The notes beneath the pieces were generated by a model. It saw nothing but the letters and a program-made list of their open reading frames with translations. It searched no databases and was not told the origin of the DNA. DNA of 64,000 nt. Source: Helichrysum umbraculigerum. Taxonomy: Eukaryota > Streptophyta > Magnoliopsida > Asterales > Asteraceae. The stretch is taken from assembly GCA_949592205.1 (NCBI GenBank), contig CATIUR010000001.1:215270250-215334249 (forward strand), given 5' to 3'. A program made the position numbers and the translations under genes. Below are positions 1 to 11,699 of the stretch, one piece after another. Position 1 is the stretch's first letter, and each line of letters opens with the position of its first letter.

Positions 1-1757
1 AATTGGAATAGGAGTCGAATATTCCAATGTGATAAGTAAATTATTAATTGTTGTAAATTAATATAGTTGACGGTGCAATAAAATGTTTGGACTCGCAAAT
101 GGTTTTCGGGTTCCAGGCAATAGATTAAGATGGGGTATTAAATTATACCCGTATATTGAAGGCGGTTCGTGAGGCCTACTTATATATATCCTTTCCTATT
201 TAGGAAAGTTATTCATTTTCATTTCAAAACTCACAGAAACTCTCAGAAAACCTCCAAATCAATCCAGAAATCAAATCAGGAAGTTGTGATTCTCGTGAAA
301 CTTCCTAATCATCAGATTACCATCGTTAGATTCTTCAATCAGTAAGTATTCTTGAGTATTTAAGAATTTGATTTTGATTTAAATTTGGGTAAATTGATGA
401 TTTGAGAGAGTTGGATGTTAGAAACATGTTATAAGTGTTATATGCGGATTATATGATGTTTCTAGTGATTTATAACTGTTTGAAATCGTGTTTTGGGTGA
501 TTTTGATATAAAATCCGCGAGTTAGGGTTTGAACAGTTCGAACTGGGCTGGGACGACGAGGGAATCCGGCGGATTCACGGGAATCCGGCGGATTCCGGCA
601 AAATTTAGGGAATCCGGTCGGATTCAGGGAATCCGGCGGATTCAGGCTGATTTGTGGGAAGCCGGCGGCTTCTGAGGGAATCCGGCGGCTTGATAGGCTG
701 ATATCACATTTTGTTTGATTACAATAGTAATGTGCTTGATATATGTTATAGGATAATATATGTTAATGATTATATTGTAAATCATTAATACACAATTAGG
801 AACTAGTAATTGTAATGTTAATTATGTTAAGTTCCTAAATGTCAAAGATTGATATAAGTTATGTATTGATGATCTGGATTACTAACTTATATTTGATATT
901 GATTCTCAGATGTGGAGAAGGCTCAGTGATATTAGACTACTGAGTGGAGGCCTGAGGTAGTCGGTGAGTGGATCTGTAACCTCAGTGTGATTTAGTTGTA
1001 ATGATTTGATTTACAACAAGTAATTTATAGTATTACTTTGATATGAGGCTTCTGTTGAGATATCTTACCATGTTAGTTTGGTAGGTTGCTTACTTGGCTG
1101 TTTGAGCTAGTATGTAAGATTCTGAGGTCAACTTGACTTGACAGTTGGACTTGGTTGTTATTGTAGACGACAGGAGATCTTGAAACTTGAAATGTTGGTT
1201 TAGAGATCTAGGTCGTGTGTGATTAACAACTGGTTACCGGTAATTCTGTATAGGCCAATACAGATGATTGATAAGGGTTTCCTGAGTACCAAACCGGTAT
1301 TAGGGTATCTCAGGAGCCACCGGTCCTCATGACGATTGATAATGTTTGATTGGTGTAGCTTGACATTGATTGGATGTCGAGTGAATGATTGATTTTCTGT
1401 TTATTGTTATTTGATGTAAACAGATTGTTATGCTAGGTTGTACTGTTGCTTATAGTTTCATTCACTTAGCCTTATGCTAACCCCACCACAGTTCTTCCTG
1501 CAGGTTAAAATAGATGGGACATATTGGGCAGGGCAGGAAGTGTTTGACTGAAGGGAATGTTTGACAGGCTGCTACTCTGATGTTATTTTGATAATTATAG
1601 AAATGTTTTTAATAACACCCAGTGTGTTGAAATGTCTTGTACTTTGAATTGAAAAAGTTTATTGACATTTTGAGTACATTGATAGTATGTTTTAAAAATA
1701 CGCTTCCGTGTCGCTATTATTATATTGATTGTTTATAATGAAACGAGGGGTGTTATA
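1..1757 (+). repeat. Left (5') LTR of element A, truncated by window edge
   Basis: Matches 6204-7960 base for base except about five substitutions. It contains a TATA-like run at 181-189, a putative leader intron (donor CAGTAAGT near 343, acceptor TCTCAG near 909), a GC-rich hairpin cluster at 561-691, and the conserved inverted repeat CTCAGT/ACTGAG near 922-944. Confidence 0.93.
561..691 (+). repeat. GC-rich hairpin cluster in left LTR of A
   Basis: Repeated units of the form GAATCC-GGC-GGATTC (arms self-complementary around GGC), with one or two units in the variant form GAAGCC-GGC-GGCTTC, in otherwise AT-rich DNA. It lies inside the putative LTR intron. Confidence 0.85.
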
Positions 1758-1760
1758 AGT

Positions 1761-1772
1761 TGGTATCAGAGC
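1761..1772 (+). other. Primer-binding site of A (tRNA-iMet)
   Basis: TGGTATCAGAGC is complementary to the 3' end of plant initiator methionine tRNA. It lies three bases after the left LTR, the expected place for minus-strand priming. Confidence 0.92.
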
Positions 1773-1942
1773 CATAGTTTGGGTGAATTGGACTTGATAG
1801 AATGTTCAATCCTGAACTGTGATTGAGTTGAGTCAAACATTCCAGTGGGTGTGGGTTTAGTTGATTTGTTGATATGTGAAAAGGTGATTAGTTGAATATG
1901 TACTAACCCTTAACAAGTTGTGAAGTTGTTATTTGATTGCAG

Positions 1943-2014
1943 AGACGGAGGGACATGAGTATCTGATTGGTATATTTCATGTTTCCTCAACGCTTGTGGG
2001 CTTAAGATTGTCAG
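1943..2014 (+). other. Conserved 72-base mini-exon-like block in A
   Basis: Bounded by an acceptor-like TTGCAG and a donor-like CAG|GTAATC. The same block, with both splice-like borders, occurs in B, C and D. One frame is open throughout in A and C and gives related peptides (both contain SS-x-LVGL), but it is closed in B and D. It may be a relic coding exon or an RNA-level signal; nothing here proves splicing. Confidence 0.5.
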
Positions 2015-3008
2015 GTAATCTTCGATAAGCCTATGTTAATTTACATTAACTTGAATTGTTTACTCTGTTATGTTGAGTAAGCTTTGTTGTGAAGTTAATT
2101 GAGTCAGACTGATATGATTCCCCAGTTTTAAATCAACTATTGATTGCTATAGGTTGACATGAGGATAGAGGTATTGAATGAGATGCTCATTGTTGTTCAT
2201 TGTTGTGGTTATTTCTGATTGAATTGTAAATGCAGAAATATGTTTAAGTAGACAGAGAGTTGATTAAGGTTTTAGCAAGATTGATGTTAGAACCTAAGGA
2301 GTGTCTTTATTGGTGAGACGAGATAATTGATAGTATTATGTTAATGGATTGATCACAAGGTGTGATCTAAATCCTTGTTAAGGAAGGTTGTGTCATTTGA
2401 ATTGATAATGACTGCTATTTGAGAAAATATGTGTTTATGTGACTATATGATATGTGTTGACTATAGTTAAACACTGGATCTAAACCAGGATGGATAGGTT
2501 TATGAGACACGTAGAGTATGATAATGTGAAATTGATTTGGGAAGCGATATATCTTTCTGGTCAATTGTGAACTAATAAATGAAATGTTTTTATAGCAACA
2601 TGATTGAGTAGGTTTGTTGTGACAGTGATGCTTGATATGATAGCATATGTCAAAGTGATGATAATTAAGTAAGATGTGTCCTGAATTTTGAGGTAAATAG
2701 GGACATTGATTAGTGTTAAGTGTTGAAACTATGATGATAGGTTATCATATGTTTGAGGTTTCAGATAAGTGATATACTGAGTAATTCAGTTGCTGAAAAT
2801 TAGAACATTGTGTGTATGTGAGATGACTTGCATATGTAAGGTTGAATATGTAAAGTAGTAAGCTGATTTTGAGTATGTATCAGCTGATAGAAACTATTAA
2901 ATAGATTATGATTGATTTGAAATTATGAAGTATTTAATATATATGAGATAAGAGTAGATCACATTGATAACTATAATGTAGAGTAGCCTGAGAATGGATT
3001 GTGAAGAA

Positions 3009-3047
3009 CATAATCTTGCAACGCCTGATCACCGTTGTTATATTATG
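3009..3047 (+). other. Stem-loop with palindromic apical loop (putative dimerisation signal) in A
   Basis: Outer stem CATAAT (3009-3014) pairs with ATTATG (3042-3047). After a 4x4 internal loop, CAACG (3019-3023) pairs with CGTTG (3033-3037). The 9-base apical loop contains the self-complementary hexamer TGATCA (3026-3031). Equivalent structures are at 34499-34537 (B), 40833-40871 (C), 60820-60858 (D) and 56246-56286 (T1). A stem-loop with a palindromic loop is the known architecture of retroviral dimer-initiation sites; the function here is inference. Confidence 0.65.
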
Positions 3048-3351
3048 TTGTGTCATATGAACTTGTTGAGGCTACTTGGTATAAAAGAAATGTAATGTGA
3101 TTTAGAAAACTGAGCATGAAAGTATGCTAAGTGGTTTAATAGTTGTTTTGATAAGAAAACAATCAGTTGATAGAGCTATGATATTTAGACTGTAAAGATG
3201 CCAGTGTAAATAATAATGGTCATTGATAGAGGTTTTGATGATAAACCTAGTTGACTAATTTGATTTTGTTGAAAATGTAATTGTAACTGATTGTGTTAAA
3301 TTGACCATAGGTGAATTTGATAGTGTTTGAGTGAGTCACTATGTTGTAGCT

Positions 3352-3584
3352 GGCTTGTAGGAAGCCAAAGTTGAGATAGGTTGATATTGTCTTGCTTGAG
3401 GAATTTCTAGTATTATTGAATGTAATAATTAGAAGTCAATGTTTGAAAGTAAACATACAATATGGAATGGCTTGTATGGAGCCAATACTGATGTAGGTTG
3501 ACCTTGTCCTTGTGAAGGATTGATAAGATTATTGAAAGTAATAATTTAAAATATATGTTTGAAGGTGAACATATAAGATGAAAT
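3352..3584 (+). repeat. Two-copy tandem duplication inside A
   Basis: Units of about 117 and 116 bases (3352-3468 and 3469-3584) start with GGCTTGTA and share an ordered series of matching segments, including TTGAAAGTAA and a TATTGAA-type stretch. A third partial start follows at 3585. The same arrangement is visible in B around 33.95-34.20 kb, so the duplication predates the split of A and B. Confidence 0.7.
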
Positions 3585-6076
3585 GGTTTGTTGTGAGTTA
3601 ATATTGATAGTATGTTAACTTTGAAAGTCAAACCATGAATAGAGAATTGTGTATAAAATTAATTGCTTGTGATTGGTTTGAGGATATGTCAAACTTGAGA
3701 AAAGCAATTAGAAGATTTTATTGATTGGTTGATTGAAATCAAAGTTGACATGTAGTCAACTGTGTGTGTTGAAATAGTCTAACATAGATTGTAATGTTAT
3801 GATTGTGTGGAATGTGATTGAATTCCTAGATTGGTCACACTATGTTGAGATGGGTCTTGTAAGATCCAAAGGAGATAGATGAATGGTCTAAGTTTGTGAG
3901 ACTTGAGTTATTACTTAAAGCTAGTATTAAGTAATTGAAATAGTGTTAAGTATAATTGAGTATTCAGTTGGGTAATATTTAATATTTGAACTGAATATGT
4001 GTTGAAAAAATTATACAGATATGAAGTCATTGTTTGATATGACAGTTATAATTTGCTAAGATATGTTAGAATAATTAAATCACATTGAATCTTACCAGTG
4101 TATGAGGCTTGTGATGATAGCTTTGATTAGGTAAGAATGTAAGATAAGAAATAATTGAAAGTTATTATTAATAGTGGCATAAGTTGATTGGGTACCTCAT
4201 GGTGAGTTACTTAGATATTGAAAGAATTGAATGGATTCTTTAGTTATTTGTTGATTTTATACAAATGAAGTAAGTGATGAAGTGATAAAATGGGATTAGA
4301 TCCAAATAAGAAATGATATGAAAGGATATCTGAAAGTGAATTGGGCTAAAGGTTTAGCTTAACCTTGGTTAATAATTGAGGAAATATGAATTGAATAGTT
4401 GGTCATATTTTAAGAAATCAGGTATGAAATTAAGTGTAATGATCATTATTTTGATAGTTTAAGAATAATGATTGCTTGACATTTGGGGCTGAAAACCTTA
4501 TGTGTATAATTGTAAGTGTTAGAAAGTAAGAGAAACCTTGAGATTGATAGGTGATGATTGTATTCACCAAACTTTTCTTGAAAGTTTAGAATGAAATGTT
4601 TAAGTTATATACTAGTTGATAAGTATATAAGTGAAACATAGAGTTATTGATTGTTCCATGTCCTGTGGTATGGATATGTGATGAATAGTAGTATTGAGAA
4701 GGCTTGATAAAGACTTTAACAGTCTGAATGGCCTAGGGGGTAAGATGAAATGGAATTGATGTGTATGTGTCCATTTTAGAAAATACCTGAAATTGTGTAG
4801 GTATGTATGTGTGGTATACATGATGATAAATGGCATGATAAGTTTTAATAGATTGAATTAAAATGTGCCATAAGATATGTGGAGGTCAGTTAATTGTGAT
4901 TAACTTGATATAGATTTTGTTGGAAATGTGTTGAAAGGTAGCACATTTTGATAATGTGATATTGTGATGCTTGACCTGTAGTATCATAATATGTGGATTA
5001 AGACTGACTTAGTTGCTAGATTGACGGGATCTAGTGTTGAATGATTATGTGATTAAAGTGTATAACTTCTAATTGCTTGTGATTAGTAGTTTAAGATTGT
5101 AAGGTTGAATTAAATTAACTGGTTGCTGAGATAAGATTCTGATGTCTTACCAGTTTAAGTAATATACAAATTCTAACATGATGGTTAGTTAAACTTTGGA
5201 GATATATAGTGAGTATTGATAGATGTACTGAACTATATAATCATTAGTGTTGTGATTATTGGAAGTGTTATTGTTGTTGTTAACAATTGATAGGTTGTAA
5301 TGAAAGGAATTACAAGTAGAAATAAGTCAATGTAGAGGTTGGTTGAATGTAGGTAATATTTGATTGTGGTACTATTGTTGATTGAGCAAAGTACTTGTTG
5401 ATTGTAGTTTTACCTACTGAGTTTGACCTCTGCTTTGCTTATTAAGGTGATATGAATCTGAAGTACTTTTAAGTAAAGGATTTCATATGATTGAAATGAT
5501 ATGTGAACATTAAAGATTGTTCAAAAGAGTATAGGTATGAAACTTTTGAATGAAAAGTTAACCTAGATTTGAATTACAGATCTTTGATGGTAGAGATTTA
5601 AGATTGTGATCTGTATGTTAGACTGATTGTTGGTCGTGAGCTGAATTATATTTCAGTGTTGCTAGGTACATTGTGGTTTAATAAACACTGTTGTTGTGAT
5701 ATTGTTACTGATGTTTTATTGTTACCAGTGATGAACAGTGAGAGTAGGTTAAAGATTTTAGCATGTTGCTAATTTCTGGTTGTGTAGACCTAGTAAGTGA
5801 TGTTAGGTTTCACTTATTGTTGTTGGTTAAAGTGATAGGGTGCTTTAAACTTTTATCTGATTGGTGATAAAGGAATTAGATAGATGATTGGTTCTCATGA
5901 GATGTTGGATGGATGCACTGTAAGTGTGCATAGGAAAAGATAGAAGCATGTACATTTGGATATGTGCATGTGGAAAGAATTCAAACAGTCTAAGTATAGT
6001 TGTAAGTTGCTATTGAGGACAAATGTATATTAAGATATATGTGATTATATCACATTAGTTAGATTGATTGAGGTTA

Positions 6077-6113
6077 GATTTCGGGGACGAAATCTCTTTA
6101 AGGGGGGGAGAGT
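6077..6113 (+). other. Pre-PPT palindrome and polypurine tract of A
   Basis: GATTTCG and CGAAATC (6077-6094) form a perfect 7-bp inverted repeat around GGGA, followed by CTCTTTAAGGGGGGGAGAG ending just before the right LTR. The purine run (6100-6112) is the expected plus-strand primer. A palindrome of this kind just upstream of the PPT is a recognised feature of Tekay/Del-type plant gypsy elements, and it is also present in T1 (51491-51507). Confidence 0.85.
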
Positions 6114-7960
6114 TGTAACATCCTCGACATGGACCTAGTTGTTTATATATTATTTCTTGATTTAAATGTGTTTGGAAATAATATTGTTTGAAATAGTTGG
6201 AATAATTGGAATAGGAGTCGAATATTCCAATGTGATAAGTAAATTATTAATTGTTGTAAATTAATATAGTTGACGGTGCAATAAAATGTTTGGACTCGCA
6301 AATGGTTTTCGGGTTCCAGGCAATAGATTAAGATGGGGTATTAAATTATACCCGTATATTGAAGGCGGTTCGTGAGGCCGACTTATATATATCCTTTCCT
6401 ATTTAGGAAAGTTATTCATTTTCATTTCAAAACTCACAGAAACTCTCAGAAAACCTCCAAATCAATCCAGAAATCAAATCAGGAAGTTGTGATTCTCGTG
6501 AAACTTCCTAATCATCAGATTACCATCGTTAGATTCTTCAATCAGTAAGTATTCTTGAGTATTTAAGAATTTGATTTTGATTTAAATTTGGGTAAATTGA
6601 TGATTTGAGAGAGTTGGATGTTAGAAACATGTTATAAGTGTTATATGCGGATTATATGATGTTTCTAGTGATTTATAACTGTTTGAAATCGTGTTTTGGG
6701 TGATTTTGATATAAAATCCGCGAGTTAGGGTTTGAACAGTTCGAACTGGGCTGGGACGACGAGGGAATCCGGCGGATTCACGGGAATCCGGCGGATTCCG
6801 GCAAAATTTAGGGAATCCGGTCGGATTCAGGGAATCCGGCGGATTCAGGCTGATTTGTGGGAAGCCGGCGGCTTCTGAGGGAATCCGGCGGCTTGATAGG
6901 CTGATATCACATTTTGTTTGATTACAATAGTAATGTGCTTGATATATGTTATAGGATAATATATGTTAATGATTATATTGTAAATCATTAATACACAATT
7001 AGGAACTAGTAATTGTAATGTTAATTATGTTAAGTTCCTAAATGTCAAAGATTGATATAAGTTATGTATTGATGATCTGGATTACTAACTTATATTTGAT
7101 ATTGATTCTCAGATGTGGAGAAGGCTCAGTGATATTAGACTACTGAGTGGAGGCCTGAGGTAGTCGGTGAGTGGATCTGTAACCTCAGTGTGATTTAGTT
7201 GTAATGATTTGATTTACAACAAGTAATTTATAGTATTACTTTGATATGAGGCTTCTGTTGAGATATCTTACCATGTTAGTTTGGTAGGTTGCTTACTTGG
7301 CTGTTTGAGCTAGTATGTAAGATTCTGAGGTCAACTTGACTTGACAGTTGGACTTGGTTGTTATTGTAGACGACAGGAGATCTTGAAACTTGAAATGTTG
7401 GTTTAGAGATCTAGGTCGTGTGTGATTAACAACTGGTTACCGGTAATTCTGTATAGGCCAATACAGATGATTGATAAGGGTTTCCTGAGTACCAAACCGG
7501 TATTAGGGTATCTCAGGAGCCACCGGTCCTCATGACGATTGATAATGTTTGATTGGTGTAGCTTGACATTGATTGGATGTCGAGTGAATGATTGATTTTC
7601 TGTTTATTGTTATTTGATGTAAACAGATTGTTATGCTAGGTTGTACTGTTGCTTATAGTTTCATTCACTTAGCTTTATGCTAACCCCACCACAGTTCTTC
7701 CTGCAGGTTAAAATAGATGGGACATATTGGGCAGGGCAGGAAGTGTTTGACTGGAGGGAATGTTTGATAGGCTGCTACTCTGATGTTATTTTGATAATTA
7801 TAGAAATGTTTTTAATAACACCCAGTGTGTTGAAATGTCTTGTACTTTGAATTGAAAAAGTTTATTGACATTTTGAGTACATTGATAGTATGTTTTAAAA
7901 ATACGCTTCAGTGTCGCTATTATTATATTGATTGTTTATAATGAAACGAGGGGTGTTATA
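6114..7960 (+). repeat. Right (3') LTR of element A
   Basis: Complete 1847-base LTR. A TATA-like run at 6384-6392 suggests a transcription start roughly 30 bases further on. A donor-like CAGTAAGT (GT at 6545) and an acceptor-like TCTCAG (ending at 7112) could bound a leader intron. A GC-rich hairpin block lies at 6764-6894 and the conserved CTCAGT/ACTGAG hairpin at 7125-7147. Its end joins directly to a gag ORF. Confidence 0.93.
6764..6894 (+). repeat. GC-rich hairpin cluster in right LTR of A
   Basis: Copy of the 561-691 cluster: units with arms GAATCC/GGATTC around GGC, and variants with arms GAAGCC/GGCTTC. Confidence 0.85.
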
Positions 7961-9901
7961 AATGATACTTCCAGATCTACTTCCAACTCAGCAGCATCTA
8001 CTTCTACTAGCACTTCATATGCTTCCTATATCTCTCATACAGCTCCTTCAAAGGCTACTGAGGATCATGCTACAATCTTTGCAGCTTTCCTCAACTCTTA
8101 TGAGAATTTTCTTTCCAAGAAGGCTAGTACTCTACAGCTTACTGAAGAAGACTTTGAACAGATCGACTCTGATGATCTCGAGCAAATGGACATCAAATGG
8201 AGCATGGCCATGATAACCCAAAGGACAAAGAAATTTCTTCAGAGAACAGGCAAAAAGGACCTGGATAATGATGGTGATACAGGTCTTGGTTTTAATAAAA
8301 GCAAGGTGAAGTGCAAAATTTGTCAGACTCATGGACACTTCGCTAAGGAATGTGATAAGGAAAAATATCCTGCATCTGGATTCACTACACCTTCAGCTCC
8401 CAAGACTCCAGAGAATAACACAACATCACAGGCGATGACAGTGTATTCTCAGGGAATGTTTGATTCAAGTGCGACTCAAGAAAAGGTTCAATACAGTTTG
8501 TTCTTGGCAAAGATACATGAGGTAGAAACAGAATCTGAAAAACCTTTTACTTGCATATCCTGTATTAAATTGGAAGCTTCTTTAAAATGTTTTCAAATAG
8601 ACTATGTAGACTTGAGAGAAAAGGTCGAGAAACTCACTGAGTCAAATAAGTTTCTAAAAGCTAATGAAATACTTTATGAAAAGGAAGTTGAGGCTCATAA
8701 GTTTGACACTGAGAAATATAAAGCTAAAGTTTTCAGTCAACAAGATGCCATTAAGAGCTATTTAACAGAAATTGAGTTGTTAAATAAAGAACTTTCTGAA
8801 CTAAAGTCTGAGTCTGACTCTTTTAAAAAAGGAATCACAAGTTTCTCAAACCCTCATAAAATCTTCGATGAAATTGTTGACAAGCAGCGGACAAATACAA
8901 GTAGTAAGGCTGGAATAGGGTATAACTCAGTTCCACCTCCTACTAATCACTATCCTCGGCCTGTTAAGGAAGGCACCGAAGAACTTGTGGCTGACTACTC
9001 ATCATGGCCAGCTACAAAGTCTAAAGAAGCTACATCCAATCCCGAAAGGCAGGCAAAGGAGAAAACTAAACGGACAGAGTATCCCTTGCCTACTTTTGTT
9101 AAGTCTGATAGTACACCTCCAGTTAATGTAGAGGAGGGTGTTGAGATAGAGGATCTACCGGAAGAGGCTGAAATCAAAGTTGAAAAAGTTAATGTAAAGC
9201 CAGAAAATCATATACTTACCAATGAAACTGTAAAGGTTTCAAATACAAAGGGTAAAAACAAGGTTGAAAATGAATCCAAAAGGGTTCAACATCAAATGAA
9301 GGATTCAAATGTAAAATCTAAAAGTGAACAACCTTCAACATCAACTTGTTCAACTTCTGAGGCTTCTACATCAACGTGTACACATAAGTGTTCACGTCCT
9401 GTAAATGCCTCCTCTTCTAAGCCTCCAACAGTTCATTCTCCACCTCAACCTTTTGTGGGTAATCATTGGAATAGGTCGTACATTGAACGACGTTCTTGTT
9501 TCCATTGTGGACAACAAGGACATATAATTAGGGATTGTCGGTTATTATCCCTAGATAGGTTTGGTAGAGAGATGCCAAGAACTTTCTCTTTCAGGAATTC
9601 TTATTCAAAATCGTTTTCTAGGCGTGCTTCGTATTCACCTATATCAAGATATGCATCCTCTTCTCCAAAACCCGTGGCTAGAGTAAACAAAGTTGTGCCT
9701 AGTAAACCTCAAGTTCAACAGCACAACATTGTTGAAAACTACTCATCTGAACCTACAAAGGTTTGGAAACCAAAATCCACAAACAACACATCAATGAAAT
9801 CTTCTGAGTTTTTAAAATATCATAAACTCATTGATGTGATGATTATGGATGACCATGGACAACCCAAGTCAATTAAGGCTTGGGTGTCCCATAAGTACTA
9901 A
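7961..9901 (+). pseudogene. Copia-type retroelement Gag, N-terminally truncated by element A
   Basis: Open for 646 codons from the LTR junction to a TAA at 9899-9901. Two CCHC zinc knuckles of the form C-x2-C-x4-H-x4-C are present, at 8312-8353 and 9497-9538, almost 400 residues apart. Between them are a lysine/glutamate-rich probable coiled coil (about 8600-8850) and a low-complexity, Ser/Thr/Lys-rich stretch. The segment before the first knuckle resembles the end of copia-type gag proteins that are abundant in Asteraceae and often labelled CCHC transcription-factor interactor. Protease, integrase and RT are absent after the stop, so this is either a gag-only derivative or a deleted element. 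The N-terminus has been displaced beyond element A, out of the window. The open frame appears to run back into the LTR, but that part is not gag. Family assignment is by resemblance only. Confidence 0.72.
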
Positions 9902-9949
9902 CGTTTAATTGTTTGTGGTGGTGCAGTCAGGTTTTAATAGCTAATATTT
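9902..9949. other. Junction between gag fragment and Athila-like ORF
   Basis: A 48-base AT-rich spacer between two convergent retroelement ORFs. No LTR end or target duplication is recognisable here. Confidence 0.5.
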
Positions 9950-11555
9950 TTAGTGACTGCAAGGATGTGAATGTTGTTCTTGTTCATATGCAGCTTCTTC
10001 CTCTTGATGTTGTTCTTGTTCCATCTGCTGTTGTCTTCTTCTTCTTCTCGGTGGTTGAGCTGCTTGCTCCTCTGGTGGTGGTTCCTGGTAGGGCACGAAC
10101 CGGTTATTGACAACTGAGACAGCCTGTGCCCCCTGAAACTGAACTAGCCCTACTGTTTTTGGCCTAGTCGTCACTCGCTCTAAATTCTCAAAACTGATGT
10201 TGAAGGACTTGGCAATCCTAGTCACAAATTGTCCCCCACAGATAGGGGATGCCCCTCTAATCCCGCTAGCATTATGATGTAAATACCAAGCAACAGCGTA
10301 TGGAACATTGATATTCTCCTCCGCTACAAACTTCCTCATATACCATAAGTCGGCGAAACCGACTCTCTCTGTGTTCTCCCTTCTATGAGAAATGGTGTGC
10401 GCAAGACATCGTTGGATAACCCGCAACTGCATGTCCTCTATATCTTTGTATGAATTTCCACCTTTAGCGTAAGGTTTTTGTGAAAATTCGTGCCACACAT
10501 CCTTGGGAAAAAATTCTGTCTCGATCATCTCACTAGCCATCAAATAATCCTCAAAATGAGTTGCATCCAGCTGCTCTCGAGAATAAATACCCAAACAGGC
10601 AGCAAGTTCCACCATACTCATTTTCCTTGGTTGACCTCCCAGTCGGAAAGTCATGAAATTTTTATCAGTCGCCGACTCAACATCCTCTTTCATTTCATAT
10701 GTGCAGTGGAATTCCACGCATAGCTCTTTGTATACCTGCTCATTAATCTTGAATATGCCTTCCCATTCTTCATATTCGAATGGTATGTGATCCACGAAAT
10801 AACGTTGCCTAATCATTTCCTTAATTCCGGCGGCTACCCCTGCTTGTTCTAGTGGTTCCCAATCGACCACCCGAGATAAATCACATTCTTTCACCCTCAA
10901 TAAGTTCAGTTTCTGACAGTATATATTGTACTTTGTTAACCTGTTACTAAATTTAAGCCATGGGTGAATTGTCTCGGGAATTAGTAGAGCATCAATGCTC
11001 ATCGGCTGAGGGCGGTCACCCTCTTCATCGTTAGCAGTACCAGAGGTGCTGCCTTTTTGTTTCTTTCTTCTTCCCTGCAAAACACAACACAAATGAGAGA
11101 ATTTCCTTGACCAATTCATCCATGACCTAAGGTAATTGCACAATTATTCCCACATTTTATTTACAAAGCTCAAACTCATCCTCTTTCACAAATGCCCTAA
11201 TATCAAGCTAAATTCGAATTATGCAATTAAACACATAATTTGATTCAAGTGAGCATTACAATCGTGAGTATTATGTAAATGGATTACAATTCTAAGCATA
11301 TCATTAAACAGAATTAATTTCCCCCAAAATTTGTTTCAAGAACCCTAAATTCGTATTTTTCATAATCATGTAAATTAAACACGAATTCACGAAATAAGAA
11401 GGTGTGAGTACATATAACTCACAATATAATCAGAAATAAAAACAACTAAAACTTCCCCACATTCAATTTCAAGAAAACCTAAATCTAAAAACTTCAATCA
11501 ATCCATGAAAATTAAGTGTTTGGAATTAAAAAGTTGTTAATCATACCTTAAACAT
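9950..11555 (-). CDS. Athila ORF1-like retroelement protein, two exons
   Basis: The main exon (11074-9950) encodes about 374 residues, with the plant-retrotransposon ORF1-like stretch FRLGGQPRKMSMVELAACLG and a long helical region. The C-terminus is strongly charged, with runs of Arg, Gln, Glu and His. This matches my memory of the ATHILA ORF-1 type family (PF03078); no search was possible. The open frame continues upstream to 11143, but a good acceptor (TTTTGCAG, at 11077-11075) precedes the Gly-Arg-Arg-Lys-Lys start. A short first exon ATG TTT AAG at 11555-11547 is followed by donor GTATGA. Joining them keeps frame and gives about 377 residues. The two-exon model is inference. The product is probably a structural or accessory retroelement protein. 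No pol domains are nearby, and LARD-like leader DNA lies immediately upstream. Confidence 0.6.
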
Positions 11556-11690
11556 GCTGTAGAAGAGTTTTGCCGGTTTAATTCTTGAGTTTTTGCTTCA
11601 AAAATGGTTGAGTGAGGGTTTTGGTGGTGTTGCTCCCGTTTTTTGGAGAGAAAATTGGGTTTTTGGAGTGTGTGGAAAGCATGGAATGCA
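11156..11690. other. Leader/intron region of the Athila-like ORF
   Basis: AT-rich DNA without ORFs. It includes most of the proposed intron (11546-11075) and the short proposed 5' exon. Nothing else is recognised. Confidence 0.45.
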
Positions 11691-11699
11691 GCAGGGATA

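Larger units (their letters stand above)
1..7960 (+). mobile_element. Element A: non-coding LTR retrotransposon (LARD type), left end cut by window
   Basis: Two direct repeats (1-1757 and 6114-7960) bound a 4356-base interior. Position 1 aligns with 6204 and the two copies run without indels to their ends, so about 90 bases of the left LTR lie outside the window. Ends are TGTAACATCC and GGGGTGTTATA. A tRNA-iMet primer site follows the left LTR and a polypurine tract precedes the right one. The interior has no credible ORF on either strand; the sense strand is rich in TGA, TAG and TAA and poor in C. I see about 5 substitutions over 1757 compared LTR bases (about 0.3%), so insertion was recent. 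It interrupts a gag ORF whose remainder starts at 7961. Known class: large retrotransposon derivatives, non-autonomous and dependent on proteins from a related element. The left target duplication is outside the window, so the duplication cannot be checked. Confidence 0.9.

Noticed and set aside
561..691. CRISPR-like array
   Set aside because: Units are adjacent or irregularly spaced foldbacks without uniform unique spacers, in plant nuclear DNA.
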